64,000 bases of DNA from Forficula auricularia (GCA_024734495.1 JALMQS010000187.1:16988455-17052454), one strand, 5' to 3'. Shown: positions 1 to 12,164, counted from the stretch's first letter. A program made the numbers and translations. Notes: generated from the letters alone by a model not told the origin.

Positions 1-746
1 ATTCAATAAAAGTATACATATTTGACACTTGGTGCATAGCTTACTAGACTCTAAGTTTGGATTGAAGATAATAAATAATAATATAAAACTAATAAAAGAA
101 GTTAAAACGGCTTTAATACGGGATATGATACTCATGATAGGATATTTATAATGTATATATTCGTCTTGAAGAAAATTTTTTTTTCTGGATTTTAAAGTTA
201 TAATTCCACAAAATAAATTACTGACTGAAGTGAGGATCAATCGAAGAATGTTAAGAACATTAAAGAATATTTATAGGGAAACCAGAAATCAAATTGCTAT
301 GAAAAAAGAAGGGATAAAAAATTTTGGACACGAAAGTTAGTTAAATATTCAGCCCAAAGGGTTCTGATAAAATTCCATTCGCTGTAGTAAGTAAATATAG
401 CATCATATCAGTCACTTATGATAACAAACGTCTTCTAATCTAGAAAAAGAACCTGATGTAGATAACGTAATATGACTTTTAGAAATAATTTTTAAATCTA
501 TTAAATGAAAAATAACTAAATATTTATCTATATTTTATATGTAGATAAATGCCAAAATATAAAAGTGTCCGAAATAGATTTCCGATTTTAAGTTAACGAG
601 CTACAATTTTACATTATGTTTGATGTTTGATTGAGTCAACCTTTTTATAACCATTTTTGTTCTATCTTTTGTTGGTAGTAAATTTTTAGGCGCCACTGCA
701 AAGTAGGTCTCGTAATTTTTGAGTGGAGACGGTAAAAAGATGTTGT
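1..746. other. AT-rich stretch, no gene seen
   Basis: This A+T-rich DNA has frequent stops in all frames. I see no exon-like composition, recognisable protein similarity or clear repeat of the families found elsewhere in the window. Confidence 0.5.
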
Positions 747-1063
747 TAAAGGCTATACGGGTATAAGTATACCGAATCGGCCCCCGAAAGATAATTTAAT
801 GATACTTAGAGGATATGTAGGTATTAATAAAATAATAAATAAGATTCTGAACGTTTCAGATCCTTAACTCAAGTTTAGATTTTTTCGGAAAGAAAATTTT
901 CTTGTCTTCCATTAATTCGATAATTTTTGGTTATATCTATGTCTCAGGTTAATAAAAATATATAAATAATCGAGTTTTATAATAGAAAGTTGTTCCTAAA
1001 AATATTTGTTAAAACAACTATGAAATTGCTTATTGATATTTAACTGTTGTAATTTTTTACTTT

Positions 1064-2495
1064 GGCAAAAAAATAATTATTGTTGTTTTTGAAAGTGATA
1101 TCTGACCAAAAATATAAATGTGAAAAAGGGGCCAAGTTCGGTACAAACGGCTTCGCCGACAAAGGATTTGAGATCTAAACGGGTACCAAGTTCCATAGCA
1201 GTTGATTAAATCATAGCTATAGGGATGTACAACGTTCTTCAATTGATTTAAAAGACAATTTGTTACGTTCTTTGATATTAAATTTATAACTTGGCAAGTT
1301 ATAATAATTAACTTACGTTTAACGTGATGATATTTAATACAAGCTTAAAATTTAGCTATACCCTACTAGTTGTTCTATTTAATACTCACTCCCGAATAAT
1401 CGAATCAATGTTACCTCCTCAATTACTCTCGACCTAGACAAACTGAATAAATGGGGCTCACAAAATTTAGTTAACTTCAATTCAAACAAGACTCAATGTT
1501 GTCTAATTTCTAGGCGCGAAAATAAAGATTTCCCTGATATTCACTTCGATTCGAATACCCTAAAAATGTGTGACAGCCTATCCATGTTGGGCGTCTCTGT
1601 CGCATCTGACCTGTCTTGGAATGAACACATCTCCTCTGTGGCGAAATCTGCAGCAAGGAAGATTGGCTTCTTATTCAGGTCCAAGCGATTTTACAAACCC
1701 CCACAACTTCTCACCATCTACAAGGCCCAAATCCGCCCCTGTCTCGAATACGGCTCTCATCTATGGAGAGGAGCCTCTAAATATTCTCTTGCTACCCTGG
1801 ATGCAATTCAGAAACGAGCCGTCAGGCTAATTGACGATTCTACCCTCACCGACTCCCTCGACTCGCTGGCTCATCGAAGAGATGTCTCTGCCCTTTCCCT
1901 TTTCTATAGATACTATCACGGCAGGTGCTCCGATGAGATAAAATCAATAATTCCCCCAAAGCATGCTTTGCACGTAGCACGCGTTTTGCCGACTCCCAAC
2001 ACTCTTTCGCGGTCAAATTAGAAAAGTGCCGGACCACTTCATTCGCGAATACATATATCCCCATGACTTCAAGGAACTGGAACTCTCTTCCAGCCTCTAT
2101 CTTTCCCAGCACCTATAATCTTCAAACCTTCAAAACTGGAGTGCATAGACACCTACGTCTACACCCTCTCACTTAATCAACTTTCTCTTCTCTTCGGTAA
2201 TGCAAGGGTCTTTCGAGATCCATAGGGGCTGCATCTTTACTGGTGCACCCCTTCTTGCATTCGATTGCATTAAAAAAAAAAAACTACAATTTAGTTGGAT
2301 ATAAAACTTGCCAAGTTATAAATTTAATATCAAAGAACATAACAAATTTTCTTTTAAATCAATTGAAGATGCGTTGTTCATCCCTATAGCTATGATTTAA
2401 GCAACTACTATGGAACTTGGGACCTGTTTAGATCTCAAATCTTTTGTCGGTGGCCCCTTTTTCACATTTATGTTTTTGGTCAGATATCACAAATT
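1064..2495. repeat. Inner inverted repeat flanking a LINE insertion
   Basis: Arms at about 1098-1312 and 2300-2495 are reverse complements. They share GTGATATCTGACCAAAAA, the segment with GATCTCAAATC, and AACTTGGCAAGTTATA. A 5'-truncated LINE (about 1386-2283) lies between them. The LINE is not part of the inverted repeat, so it most likely inserted into the loop of an older foldback element. Confidence 0.65.
1386..2283 (+). pseudogene. 5'-truncated non-LTR retrotransposon, RT C-terminus
   Basis: This is the 3' part of a non-LTR retrotransposon of the Jockey/CR1-like kind. A 151-codon open stretch at 1566-2021 encodes the region after the reverse transcriptase active site, including LEYGSHLWRGA and IQKRAVRLIDD. 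It is nearly identical to the longer minus-strand copy at 37021-38365, which fixes the 5' truncation near 1386. A one-base frameshift near 1960 moves the reading frame relative to that copy, so the fragment is dead. It ends in an A-run at about 2270-2283, the expected target-primed 3' tail. The RT active site is missing. Confidence 0.85.
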
Positions 2496-2499
2496 TTTG

Positions 2500-3520
2500 A
2501 AAAGTTTTATCCTTAAATTTATCTAAATTAAAACATTTAAACATTTATATTAATAATGATTAAATATTTCTCATAAAATATTCGTTAAAAACCCGGTCGG
2601 GTTTTCATAAATTTCACCCCGACAGAAGGGAAAGTTCGGTTTTTCGATTTCTCTTTTATTAATGTGCCAAGCTTTACCAGTATGCCAAATTTCAGAATTC
2701 TAGCTTGATTGTATTTTCACTATATGTTAACTAAGCCTATAATAAATTCCACCCCTTCATTTTAGGTCCTGAAAAAGGGAAAGTTTCACTTTTTCGATTT
2801 TTTCCTTTAATTGTAGCCCACCTCTACCAGCATGCTAAATTTCAGAATTCTAGGATCAGCGGAAGTACTTTAGGTTTTTGATATGTCAGTGTTAAAAATG
2901 GCACATTTCAGACCTTAATAAGTCAAGAACTATAATAGTTTTTTTGATGAAATTTTTAGGTTGAAATTCTAGGTGTTCCAGTGGGGCTTATTAGACATTC
3001 AACATTTCAAGTGTTTAGGTCTAATAGTTTTTGAATTATGGGGGGTCAAAAGTAAATCGAAATGGTTCGTGTAAATATACAAATGGCCGGTTGCGTCGCC
3101 CGTTTTTCCGAACTTAGCTGACACATCCATGTGTCTAGATAAAATGAAAGCTTAAAACATTTAAATAAAAAAAAATTTCATTATTTGGGCCAAAAAGTAG
3201 TTTTTAATTTTTTCTACTAAGGCGTACCTTTTTAAAAATTTGAAAAGGTCATATATAGTATTATATGGAAATAGATAAGTTTTGAAAAAAAAATAGTTTC
3301 ATAATTGTGCCAAAATTGTATCATGGTCACAAATTGCAATTAAAAGAAAATATTTAAATTTTTTTTTTCAAGGATCGTAAAAAGCGGTATAGCTTAACAT
3401 TTTTTTTCTATAAGCGATTATCAGTCCTCAAAACATTAAAAATATAGGTCAATTTAATCAATCCTGAGAATTTTTTTCTGTTTTTTTACATATTTTGCCT
3501 TTTCTCAAAAACCAATTGAG
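2500..3520. repeat. AT-rich interior with a 100-bp direct repeat
   Basis: This is the interior of the composite foldback element. Two degenerate direct repeats of about 100 bp (about 2606-2702 and 2743-2852) share AAATTTCAGAATTCTAG at their ends and a GGGAAAG...TTTTTCGATT core. No coding potential was seen. Confidence 0.5.
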
Positions 3521-3623
3521 TTAGGGATCTGAAACTTTCAGGATGTTTATTATTTGATTAGTACCTACATATCCTCTAAGTATCATTAATTATTTTTCGA
3601 GGGCCGATTCAGTATACTTATAC

Positions 3624-3790
3624 TCGAGGGGTGAACCGCGATTGGAATTAGGTGTACACGTCTTTGGGAATTATGTAGAATTATTTTGGAATTCATTAGA
3701 AAATGCCCCTTCATCTATTGTCTTCTACTTGGAAATGAAAGTGGAAGTGAAAGTAGGTGTACACGATAATAGGCCGCGATTCACCCTCGC
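3624..3790. mobile_element. Family C MITE with TTATAC target duplication
   Basis: The element is 167 bp, from TCGAGGGGTGAACCGCGA to a degenerate inverted end, CGCGATTCACCCTCGC. Perfect 6-bp direct repeats TTATAC flank it (3618-3623 and 3791-3796). GGTGTACACG occurs inside near both ends in inverted orientation. It is inserted in the right arm of the composite foldback element. The reading frame across it is incidental. Terminal repeat plus 6-bp duplication indicates a cut-and-paste DNA transposon derivative; the superfamily is unassigned. Confidence 0.85.
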
Positions 3791-3810
3791 TTATACCCAT
3801 ATGGCCTTTA

Positions 3811-4384
3811 TATCTTTTTATTTATACTTTACATTTGTTTAAAATAGTACACAGAACATTAATTTCATGCTGCATTTCTGAATCTCCATCGAAGAAAAAT
3901 TAAATTAAATTTAAAAACTATGAAAATATAAAGTCTATTAAAATACCTTTAGTTAATTATTAATGAGAAACTTGAGGATGATGCTGTTATACTAAATATT
4001 TTTAATCTGCTTCAATTCTCGTAAGGATCATAGATGCGCTGTCATAACGAAAAGTAACTTCAGCATCTGACAAAACCCCTACCGCCCACCATGAAAGATT
4101 AAATCACCCACTGGTAAGGACCAGATTGACTACCACTGAGTTAGATTTATAATAGCAAAGTAAAGGGAAAAATCTGAAAATCTCAAAAAATAGATTTTTT
4201 CCATTTTTACTTATAACAAAACAAATTAAAAAGGATATAATATATCTCCAGCAGTTTAACAACCCTTTGCTGCCGAATGTTATAACTATTGTTGTTTTGT
4301 CTCGATAGAAATATTGTCTTTTCAGTTGTCATTTGTTTAAAAGCGACATGTATTATGACTACTTCGAGTAAATTTAAATCCTAC
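3811..4384. other. AT-rich stretch, nothing recognised
   Basis: The sequence is low in complexity and rich in A and T. No open frame of useful length and no recognised repeat was found. Confidence 0.5.
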
Positions 4385-4419
4385 ATTAAATAGATTGTGC
4401 TTTAACATTAAACTAAGTC

Positions 4420-4545
4420 TCCGCCCTTTCGATTGTTCAATTTACTTCTTCTCTTTGTAATGCAATTGTTCTTCGAGATCCATAGGGCTGCATCTTCCGG
4501 TGCATCTCTTCTTGCATTCAATGTCATTAAAAAGAAAATTAAAAA
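4420..4545 (+). pseudogene. LINE 3'-end fragment
   Basis: This resembles the 3' untranslated end of the LINE at 1386-2283, including CTTCGAGATCCATAGGG and TCTTCTTGCATTCAATG, followed by an A-rich tail. It carries only the last 100 or so bases and is diverged by substitutions and small deletions. Confidence 0.7.
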
Positions 4546-4717
4546 AAATGTGTACTGTCGCTGTTAGAATTTTATCATCAACTAAAAACCACATGCTCTT
4601 TGTAAAATTACCAATATTATTAAAAAAAAAGACAAAAATTTACAATTTAAATTTTACACTAAAACAACACTAAAACCTGGCAACAAACTTACCACTATAT
4701 AGTGCCGTTTTATTTTT

Positions 4718-5670
4718 TACTTTACCATACAGGGTATGGTCAAGTATTGTAATCGTGCATGAAAGAAGTTGTTTTTTTGCTTCTTTTTTTCGAAATATCT
4801 CAAAAACGGCTGAAATTATTTTGGTTAAAAAAATTGTCCGAAACCATGGCATTTTGGTCCACAAAAACACCTTTATAAGTGAACATCGAAAAAATTATAT
4901 TTTTCGAGATAATAATTGTTTTGTCAAAATGTCTGTTCGCTGAGTCTGTTAGCTAAGTGCGTTACCAAATTTTTGTGGACGAGCTAGCTCAAAAACTAGT
5001 GTGAACATCGAAACCACATTTCACACGTAGTTTTGGTTCATTGAAATTAAGAGCTGATTAGATTTTGGTGCATATCAACCCAAAATTAAGGGGGATGAGA
5101 GGGGGTTAAAAAATAAAAAATCTAGGCCATTGAGCAAACTCAACCAAATTGTGTATACATAATCAGTGGACCCCCAGAAGTCTAAAAATGCAAAAACTAA
5201 CCGCCCAAAATCGTGAGGGGGGGGGTGTAGGGTCAAAAAATTAAAAAACTAGACCCTTGTACCAAACTCAACCAAATTTTGTATACATAATCCGTGGGCC
5301 CACAGAAGTCTAAAAATGCAAAAATTAACAGCCGAATAATGGGGGAGGGGGGGGGGCAAAAAATGAAAATATAGGCCTATGAACCAAATTCAACCAAATT
5401 TCGTATACATAATCCGTGGGCCTCAGAAAACTAAAATTGCAAAATCTACCGGCCAAAATGGGGGTGGGCGATGAATTTCTAGGCTATTGTACCAAACTCA
5501 AACCAAATGTTGTATACATAATCACTGGGCCCCCAGAAATCTACAAATGCAAAAACTAACCCCCCCCCCCTACATGGTTATAAATAATTTTATTAAATAT
5601 TAAATATAAGTGAGGGGCCAGGTTGTATGGTAAAGTCAAGTGGATGGCCACATCAGGACGTGTCAGTTTA
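4718..5670 (+). mobile_element. Family A element, copy 1 (long)
   Basis: The left end is ACTTTACCATACAGGGTATG. Near the right end is GGTAAAGTCAAGTGGATGG, whose CTTTACCATACA complement gives a short subterminal inverted repeat. The centre (about 5090-5580) holds a tandem-like unit of roughly 120 bp repeated about four times. Each unit contains TCTAAAAATGCAAAAACTAA, a run of G and CCAAATTTTGTATACATAAT. No protein is encoded. The class of transposon is not clear. Confidence 0.7.
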
Positions 5671-6315
5671 TTAATGTTTGTAAAATAGTCTCACAATGAT
5701 TAATAAATATATATTTTGTAAATTTCAATAATAAAGCCTTGTACTGTTATCATAAAATATTTTTAAAAGTTAATTGAGAAACAGTCCTATGCTAGGGGAT
5801 ATGTACACAAAAAATATTGTGAACCACTGCCAAATAGATTAGTAATGCTTCGCTTTGGGTAAAGTAAACCACAAACTTATTTTAATTTAAGATGATGATT
5901 TAAATTTGACAAAATAATTATACCTACTTCTCTCTCTCACACTCTTCAAGAATGTTATTCAATAGAAATATCGGAACCGGATTTTGTCATATGCAATAAG
6001 AATAAGGTGAAGGTCGAGTTGAAAATCTAAATTTAATATTAGGCCCATAAAGAAATTAATATCGTGGATTTTGAACTTTCAAATTGCAGCCTCTACTCTC
6101 TCTGTCTAGCCTATTACATATATTATCCTTAATCGGATTCTATTCTAGATCTCGGAGTAGACCCGAGATAATTTCAAAGATTGCACATTCAACATTACTC
6201 TAATCCATTTAAATTGAACATATAATTAATGATTTTAAAAACAGAGCAAAATTTTTTGTTTCAAAACAGTTAATGGATCGAAAATTATCATGCACTTTTA
6301 GCAATTATAATCTAA
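5671..6315. other. AT-rich spacer
   Basis: No gene was seen. A short piece near 5845-5872 (ATGCTTCGCTTTGGGTAAAG) resembles the end of the family F repeat at 48.2 and 49.4 kb. Confidence 0.4.
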
Positions 6316-6917
6316 ATTATTTTTATTTTTCCATACGGGGTAAAGTAAAGTATTGTAATCGTGGATTAAAAAAAAAATCTTCATATTTTTGAAATATCTC
6401 AATAACGGCATGATTTTGTGAGTGTGTTAGAATATATTTTGTACTCTCTAGTTCAAAAACCAATGAAAGTATTAAAATTTTTTCTTATATTAGGTATACA
6501 AATAGGTTTTGAGCGATTTACAAAAGATGGCGTAACTACCCCTCCATCCCCCTTAATTTTGGGTCGATATGCACCAAAATCTAATCAGCTCTTAATCTCA
6601 TTGGACCAAAACTACGTGTGAAATTTGGTTTCGATATTCACACTAGTTTTTGAGCTAGCTCGTTCACAAAAATTTGGTAACCCACAGACTAATGCATAGA
6701 CTAACAGACTAACAGACATTTTGACAAAATAATTATTATCTCGAAAAATATAATTTTTTCGATGTTCACTTATTAAAGCTTTTTTGTAGAGCGAAATGCC
6801 ATAGTTTTGCTCAATTTTTTTAATCAAAATACTTTTAGCCGTTTTTGAGATATTTCGAAAAAAAAACATTTTCAATGCACAATTACAATACTTGACCATA
6901 CCCTGTATGGTAAAGTA
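6316..6917. mobile_element. Family A element, copy 2 (inverted ends)
   Basis: The left end (about 6331-6410) is a family A start on the + strand. The right end (6835-6917) is the same start on the - strand, with the body between them in minus orientation. The copy is therefore a rearranged foldback. Body landmarks are ATATGCACCAAAATCTAATC and AAACTACGTGTGAAATTTGG. Confidence 0.65.
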
Positions 6918-8639
6918 AAAATTAACTTTTTTACCCTCGAAAAAATCTGAAATGAATGCAATGGGTCCTCCCTGTTGTCTCAATCCTTGATTTTTTTTAT
7001 AAAAATAAAATATTAATTCGAAAGATATTTTTATCCAATTTAATATAGGATTATTTAGAGACAACAAATATGCTATTAATTTTGATATTAAGCGTAAAAA
7101 ATTAACTTTTTCACTCTCTAAAAAATCTGAAATTAATGCAAAGGGTCCCTCCTATGGATCTTTGATTTTTATATTATTTATGTATTTTATATTAAGAAGT
7201 ATAAAAGCCGTGTAGATTTTCGTTGAAATCGAACCAAAAATTAAGGGACTAGTTTTAAAAATTTGAACACTTGATTCGATTTGGACCGAATTTTACACAA
7301 CAAATGTTGGGAAATTTTCACTTTTCTGCCTAAATGTTTTTTAAAGAAATGTTACCACTGAAATAAAGATGCTAACTCACAAAAAGGAAATTTTACAGGA
7401 GAGATAAAAAACTTCACAAAATTTTAAATTTTTGTTTATGAATGAAACCCAAAATACACTTTGTTTATTTTGTATTATTTTATAGTTTAAATCATAAATA
7501 AACGAATAGAATGTAGTAGCTACTGTTTTATAAGCGGTTTTGTGACTTATCAGGTTTTTTAGATGCATGGACTTAGCAGGTATTTTGGAAAATGAAATAT
7601 AAATTATAAAGTCAAATAATTGGTATAATTAAGAAATGCACTTTAATAATTCAATAAACGATATAAATAAAATAAACAAATAAACAAAAATTAATTAATA
7701 AAGTAAAGGGTGTGTAGTTTCACAGAGAATGAAATAAAACTCAAAGAGGTTTATACAAACTCAATATATTTCGGATTATTAGTACATCAGGAGTTTACAG
7801 ATTAAAAACATCAGTTTTACGTTGGTTAGAGGTTTTAGTCGACTATTTTATTTATTTCATTTATTTATTAAAAAAAAATATACAACATCAAAACTAAATA
7901 CACACAAAAACATATATTTTGTGGGAGAACAAGAATCCGGCGCCAAACACCAATACAAAATAGCGGTGACGATGGAGTTAGTCGTGAAATTTGAATTGTT
8001 TGGATTTAGCAGTATTACTCATCACACTTTTTCTACAACTTACGATCGTAATTTTAAGTAACAGTTTTATTTGGATGATGCTGAATCTCTTTTTCTTTCG
8101 AATGGTATTAATATATCATATTTGATAAAACATGGATTTAGCAGGTTTACACTCTAAGCCGACGATATAATGATTTAGTTTTTATTTCATTTATAGGTAT
8201 ATGCATCAATGATTAATAAAATAACAGATACTAAAATCTTTAACTTATTCATTTTCATCTGTGCATTGTGTGGTGTATACGGGGATTCCGTAATATTCTC
8301 AAACCGTGTTATAACGATGTCATGTTATATTAATATTTCTTGTGTCATAGTTATAATAATTATAGAGAAATACTTTCATTCACTCCGTTTAATTCTATAC
8401 GCTTTATTCAACTATGGCTTCGGACATACTTTAAAGTCACGTGATTTTATTTGAATATAATTACAGCTTTAAAACTTCTATAAATCAATAATTAAGGACT
8501 TTAAAAATAAAATTAAATGAACATTGTTTTTTGTTTTGTTTTTTAATAAAAGCTTGTATTACTAAAAGTGTTCTCGTAATTTTAAATATATCTAAAGAGA
8601 CAAATATTGTCTAATATTTATGCGAAAGTTTCAGTTTCT
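6918..8639. repeat. AT-rich stretch with one 75-bp direct repeat
   Basis: Two related segments at about 6918-6990 and 7096-7170 share AATTAACTTTTT...AAAAAATCTGAAAT and a GGGTCC...CTCC core. The rest to 8639 shows no recognised element. Small open frames here (for example 7822-8061 and 8209-8454) have no recognisable similarity and AT-driven composition, so they are not called genes. Confidence 0.45.
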
Positions 8640-8830
8640 TTGAATCAAATACCTTGGAGCTGTGTGATAAAATGCAAATATTGGGTGTCACTGGAGCAAA
8701 CGACCAACCTGTCTTGGAACGACCATTTTTTTCTGTCGTAAAATCTCCTTCAAGGAATCTAGGCTTTCTATTCAGATTCAGGCAATATTTCACATTACAA
8801 AGACCCAAATTCACTTTTGTATATTAAATA
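8640..8830 (+). pseudogene. Decayed LINE remnant
   Basis: The DNA can be aligned by eye with 1555-1735 of the first LINE copy: AATACC...TGTGT, ATGGGTGTC-like, CCTGTCTTGGAA, then AAATCT...TCAAGGAA and CTTTCTATTCAG. It has many small deletions and no open frame. It is an older copy of the same family. Confidence 0.6.
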
Positions 8831-8939
8831 TCCAAGATTCTAATTTCACAAAGGATAGAATGATATTGATAGTAGAAACCATCTATTTCTTCTAATAGTA
8901 TTCTCAATATCTCAATAATTTTTTTTAATTTTTATTACC

Positions 8940-9110
8940 TCACCAGGATTGTATTGTAATCGTACATTTTTTTATTCGTATTTGGAAATATCTCAAATAA
9001 GGCTAAAACTATTTTGATAAAAAAAAATAGTGAATTCACAGCGTTTTGGGTCTACAATAAAATCTTGTTTCAGTGATATTAATTATCTTGTCAAAATGTC
9101 TTTGGTTCCC
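8940..9110 (+). mobile_element. Family A fragment, copy 3
   Basis: The start of a family A element is badly degraded: TTTACC-like, GTATTGTAATCGT, ATATCTCAAATAAGGCTAAA, ACTATTTTGAT. It runs straight into the ribozyme-bearing repeat that follows. Confidence 0.5.
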
Positions 9111-9149
9111 AGCTAAGTAAAGATCAAAAATTTTCAATATCCATGCGAT

Positions 9150-9350
9150 ATTGACCCCATGAAAAATAATATTTATAATTAAAAAAGACTGATGATGAAG
9201 GCCAAGTCTTCGAAACTATAGTCTCAAGCAAATTAATATATAGATATTTATGTAATTTCAATATATATGTGTGTATGTTTATTTGCATCAAGCAGAGGAC
9301 AACCTCTTTGTTTCTCTTTATAAAACGTTGACATTTAAGAAAAAAAGATT
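9150..9350 (+). mobile_element. Repeat G copy 1 with hammerhead-like core
   Basis: This matches 17860-18020 on the + strand and 20455-20640 on the - strand. Shared landmarks are AAAGACTGATGATGAAG, CTTCGAAACTATAGTCTC, and the tail TTTATTTGCATCAAGCAGAG then GACAACCTCTTTGTTTC. The core at 9189-9223 is described separately. Such motifs are known from Penelope-like retroelements, so this may be a truncated end of one. No reverse transcriptase is attached. Confidence 0.6.
9189..9223 (+). ncRNA. Hammerhead ribozyme-like core
   Basis: CTGATGA (9189-9195), one extra T, stem II GAAGGC/GTCTTC around CAA (one G-U pair), GAAAC (9212-9216), loop TATA, GTC (9221-9223). The invariant boxes of a type I hammerhead are all present, with helix III only 2 bp. 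One extra nucleotide before stem II is tolerated in some natural hammerheads. Helix I is weak by eye, so activity is uncertain. Confidence 0.5.
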
Positions 9351-9360
9351 TCCTCACCTA

Positions 9361-10498
9361 GATGGTTTGTATAACCCAGCATTATCATAAATTACAGCCA
9401 CCACAATCTATTATTAATTATTTTCAACCACTTATAAGTAGACTTAGATTTTTTTGTGTTAAACTCCAAGCCAGAATCTGCAATTACTTAGAAAATAAAA
9501 TTAGGTTCTATTAAACAATTTCAACTGTATATAAATTAGACTGAGAACGAATCTATTTCTTAATTTCTTTATAGACTACTTTACTGATTCATTGACCTCC
9601 ATTTAAGCTTTAAAACTGAAAATTAATACCTGTTGATTGGTCAAGGACAGAAGGAAAATGTAATAGCATTTATTTTATAATTATTAATATCTCACGATAT
9701 TATAGATACATAAATCTACAAGAGAGATAATATATATCTTCACGGTTCGCTAAATTTTTAGATTAAAAAAAAAAAAACTAGAACGATTTGTTTCTTCCTC
9801 TCTTTCTAAATTTAATAGTATAAAAAATAAAAATATAGCATTTAAAAATTAAGAAAATTTATTTATAATACGACATACCATATGGGTATACATAATAAAT
9901 TATATTTAATGTATGTTTATTAATTTGACTTAAATGGATTATAGGTATTTCTACATTTAGAAAACCGGATATTAATGAAATATTTGCCCCCTCTTTTCTC
10001 GCTTAATTCATTGTACCTATCAGACCGAACGTTGCGTGGTAATTTTTTGCTTTAGCTAAAAGCAATATATTAATATTATTTTTAATTTTAAAAAGGTCGA
10101 TTTTTATTTGCAGCTAGAATTAATTAGAATTGAGATAAAATTTAATTTATTTTTTGACAAAATTTTAAACTGACCATCATCAGTACATCATTGTGCTCAA
10201 AACTCCTTCGTTCACCTTTTTAAGGCCTGAAGAAGGAGGGATTCGTCGGGGGTTTTAAGAGAATGACAATTTAGTTTTAATAAATTCTTTTATTCGGAAT
10301 TTGTGATTTTCATTATTCTTGGGCTGCCATAGCATCAGCAGTGAGTCTACCACTCCGGCTTCAATAGACAACTCGTCCAATTAGCCAACTTTCCTAATTT
10401 TAATATATAATAATATTTGTAATGAACTAACTATTAGTGGCTTTTAAAATATAAATAAATTGACACAATTCTGACGTTCTGTACCGGGCGTTGAATTC
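9361..10498. other. AT-rich spacer, nothing recognised
   Basis: No open frame of note and no recognised repeat. TTTTTAAGGCCTGAAGAAGG near 10220 vaguely resembles the CTGAAGA box of the ribozyme motifs, but the partner GAAAC box is absent. Confidence 0.4.
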
Positions 10499-11091
10499 TT
10501 AACCGACTTTAAAAAAGGAGGAGGTTATCAACTCAATGGAATGTTTTTGTGTTTGTTCGTTGATTTCTCTCCTAAAATGTGGACGGATTTCGATGATTTT
10601 TTTTATTGGAAAGGGGGTATCTTCCGATTGGTCCTATATTAATTTGGTCAAGTTCTGAATATGATCAATGACAGATTAATAGAAATCTTCAATTCTTTTG
10701 AGCAAATAATGGAAAAATCTTTTATAAATGAAAAAAGGTCGGACGAGCGGATATGAGAAAAAGAAAAAAAAGGTAAAAATCACTAAAAAGAGAAAAATAA
10801 AAATAATTTTTAGAAAAAAACCGACTTCAAAAAAATTAAATGCAACAAATAAAATAATAAGAACTCAAAAATCAAATAAAATGAACTAAAAGGTATAAAA
10901 CAATTATCTTATTTAGTTACAAATAAACGACGAAATTTTTCCATGAAATCACTTTTTGAAGTGGGTGCCAAACATACATTTTATGAATCGCACTAGACGG
11001 ATCTTACTACGTACATTTGGCGTCTAATTAAAACAACATCGCGTATGCTCGTTTATATAATTTGTTTAGAACCGACTTCAAAAGTGACTTC

Positions 11092-12015
11092 AAATCTAAC
11101 AATTTCTATATCTAGAGAAGTTAAGTCAAAAGTTTATTTAACTTATGTAAGACCTAATTTAGAGTATTGTTCTGTGGTTTGGGAAAAACATTCTCAACGA
11201 TTAGAGAGAAAAATTGATATGGTACAAAGGAGAGCGGCTAGATTTGTTTTTGATAAATTTGATAGATTTAGTAGTGTCCCTTCAATGATTAATGAATTAG
11301 AATGGTTTAGTTTATTGGAGAGAAGGGAATGGGCTAAATTGAAAGTGATTTTCAAAGCGTATAAGGGTTTTAGGAGTTGGGAGGAAATAACGAAATAGAT
11401 TTCAGGAACCAAGTTATTTAGGCAGAGCTGATCATAGAAAAAAGATTCGTAAGCCAAGATTCTTGAAAAATGTCGGTTTACATTCATTTGTAGGATCTGG
11501 CATTGATTTGTGGAACAGTATGTCTGTTACTACTTGGGATTATAGTCCTCTGCCCCCTATGATTAAATCAATTATACATTTTGTCAAGTCCTAATGTCCT
11601 AGAGTTGTGCAAAATTTTATTTAGTTCTCACAAGCAGAGATTATCTTAGGTAGAGAGAGGTCATACCATCCTTGTTAAGGTTTTGACCAGGTTTCCTTAA
11701 CAACTTATGCCAAATGTCGGGATGGCTAATACGTCGTTTGCTCTTGGTATCAGGTTTTTGTGCGGAATTATTTAAATTACGTTTTGTCTTATGATGGAAA
11801 TCTATCATCATGTCATTTGTTAATGAGCATAAATTTCTATTTTTTTTCTTTTTCTTGTTTGTTAATTGTTAATTTCTTTTAATTGATTTGTATTTATGTT
11901 GATTAATTTCTGTAGTTAATTTGTATTGATGTTTTGTTGACCTAGCCACCGAGGACTTGTCCCTCTAAGCAGGTCGAGTAATAAAGATCTATTTATTTTA
12001 TTTTTTTATTTATTT
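11092..12015 (+). pseudogene. Second LINE family, RT C-terminus and 3' tail
   Basis: The 11045-11398 frame encodes YVRPNLEYCSVVW and VQRRAARFVF, the conserved segments after the RT domain of many non-LTR elements. The protein continues after a frameshift near 11395 (ADHRKKIRKPRF, then GIDLWNSM, ending about 11593). A 3' untranslated part follows, ending in CGAGTAATAAAGATC and (TTTA)n. It differs from the first LINE family and is 5' truncated and frameshifted. The initiating part of the ORF comes from the flanking family B element. Confidence 0.75.
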
Positions 12016-12045
12016 ATTTCAACGTTTAGATGTATCTAATTTTTT

Positions 12046-12088
12046 TTAATGCCATCGAATGCAAGAAGGGGCCGCACCAGTAAAGAAG
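12046..12088 (-). pseudogene. Tiny LINE 3'-end fragment
   Basis: A T-run followed by AATGCCATCGAATGCAAG and GCACCAGTAAAGA is the reverse complement of the 3' terminus of the first LINE family. Confidence 0.6.
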
Positions 12089-12164
12089 CATTTATACCTT
12101 TTAGTTCATTTTTGAGTTCTTATTATTTTATTTGTTGAATTTAATATTTTTTTCTAAAATTATT

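Larger units (their letters stand above)
747..3810. mobile_element. Composite foldback element (outer inverted repeat)
   Basis: The left end (about 747-890) reads TAAAGGCTATACGGGTATAA and the right end (about 3520-3623 plus 3791-3810) is its near-perfect reverse complement. Inside the ends, both sides also share a stretch around GATACTTAGAGGATATG. The right arm is split by a family C insertion at 3624-3790; removing that insertion and one TTATAC copy restores the match to the left arm. The interior holds a second inverted repeat and a LINE copy. No transposase is visible, so it is non-autonomous. The target-site duplication is unclear. Confidence 0.65.

Noticed and set aside
1846..2112. Antisense frame across the LINE
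   Set aside because: It is a shadow of the LINE coding frame, repeated identically wherever the LINE occurs.
8209..8454. Hydrophobic 81-codon frame
   Set aside because: AT-rich sequence gives Ile/Phe/Tyr-rich chance frames that look like membrane segments; no other support.
11045..11398. Open frame as an intact gene
   Set aside because: The N-terminal part is family B transposon text and the C-terminal part is a frameshifted LINE reverse transcriptase end.
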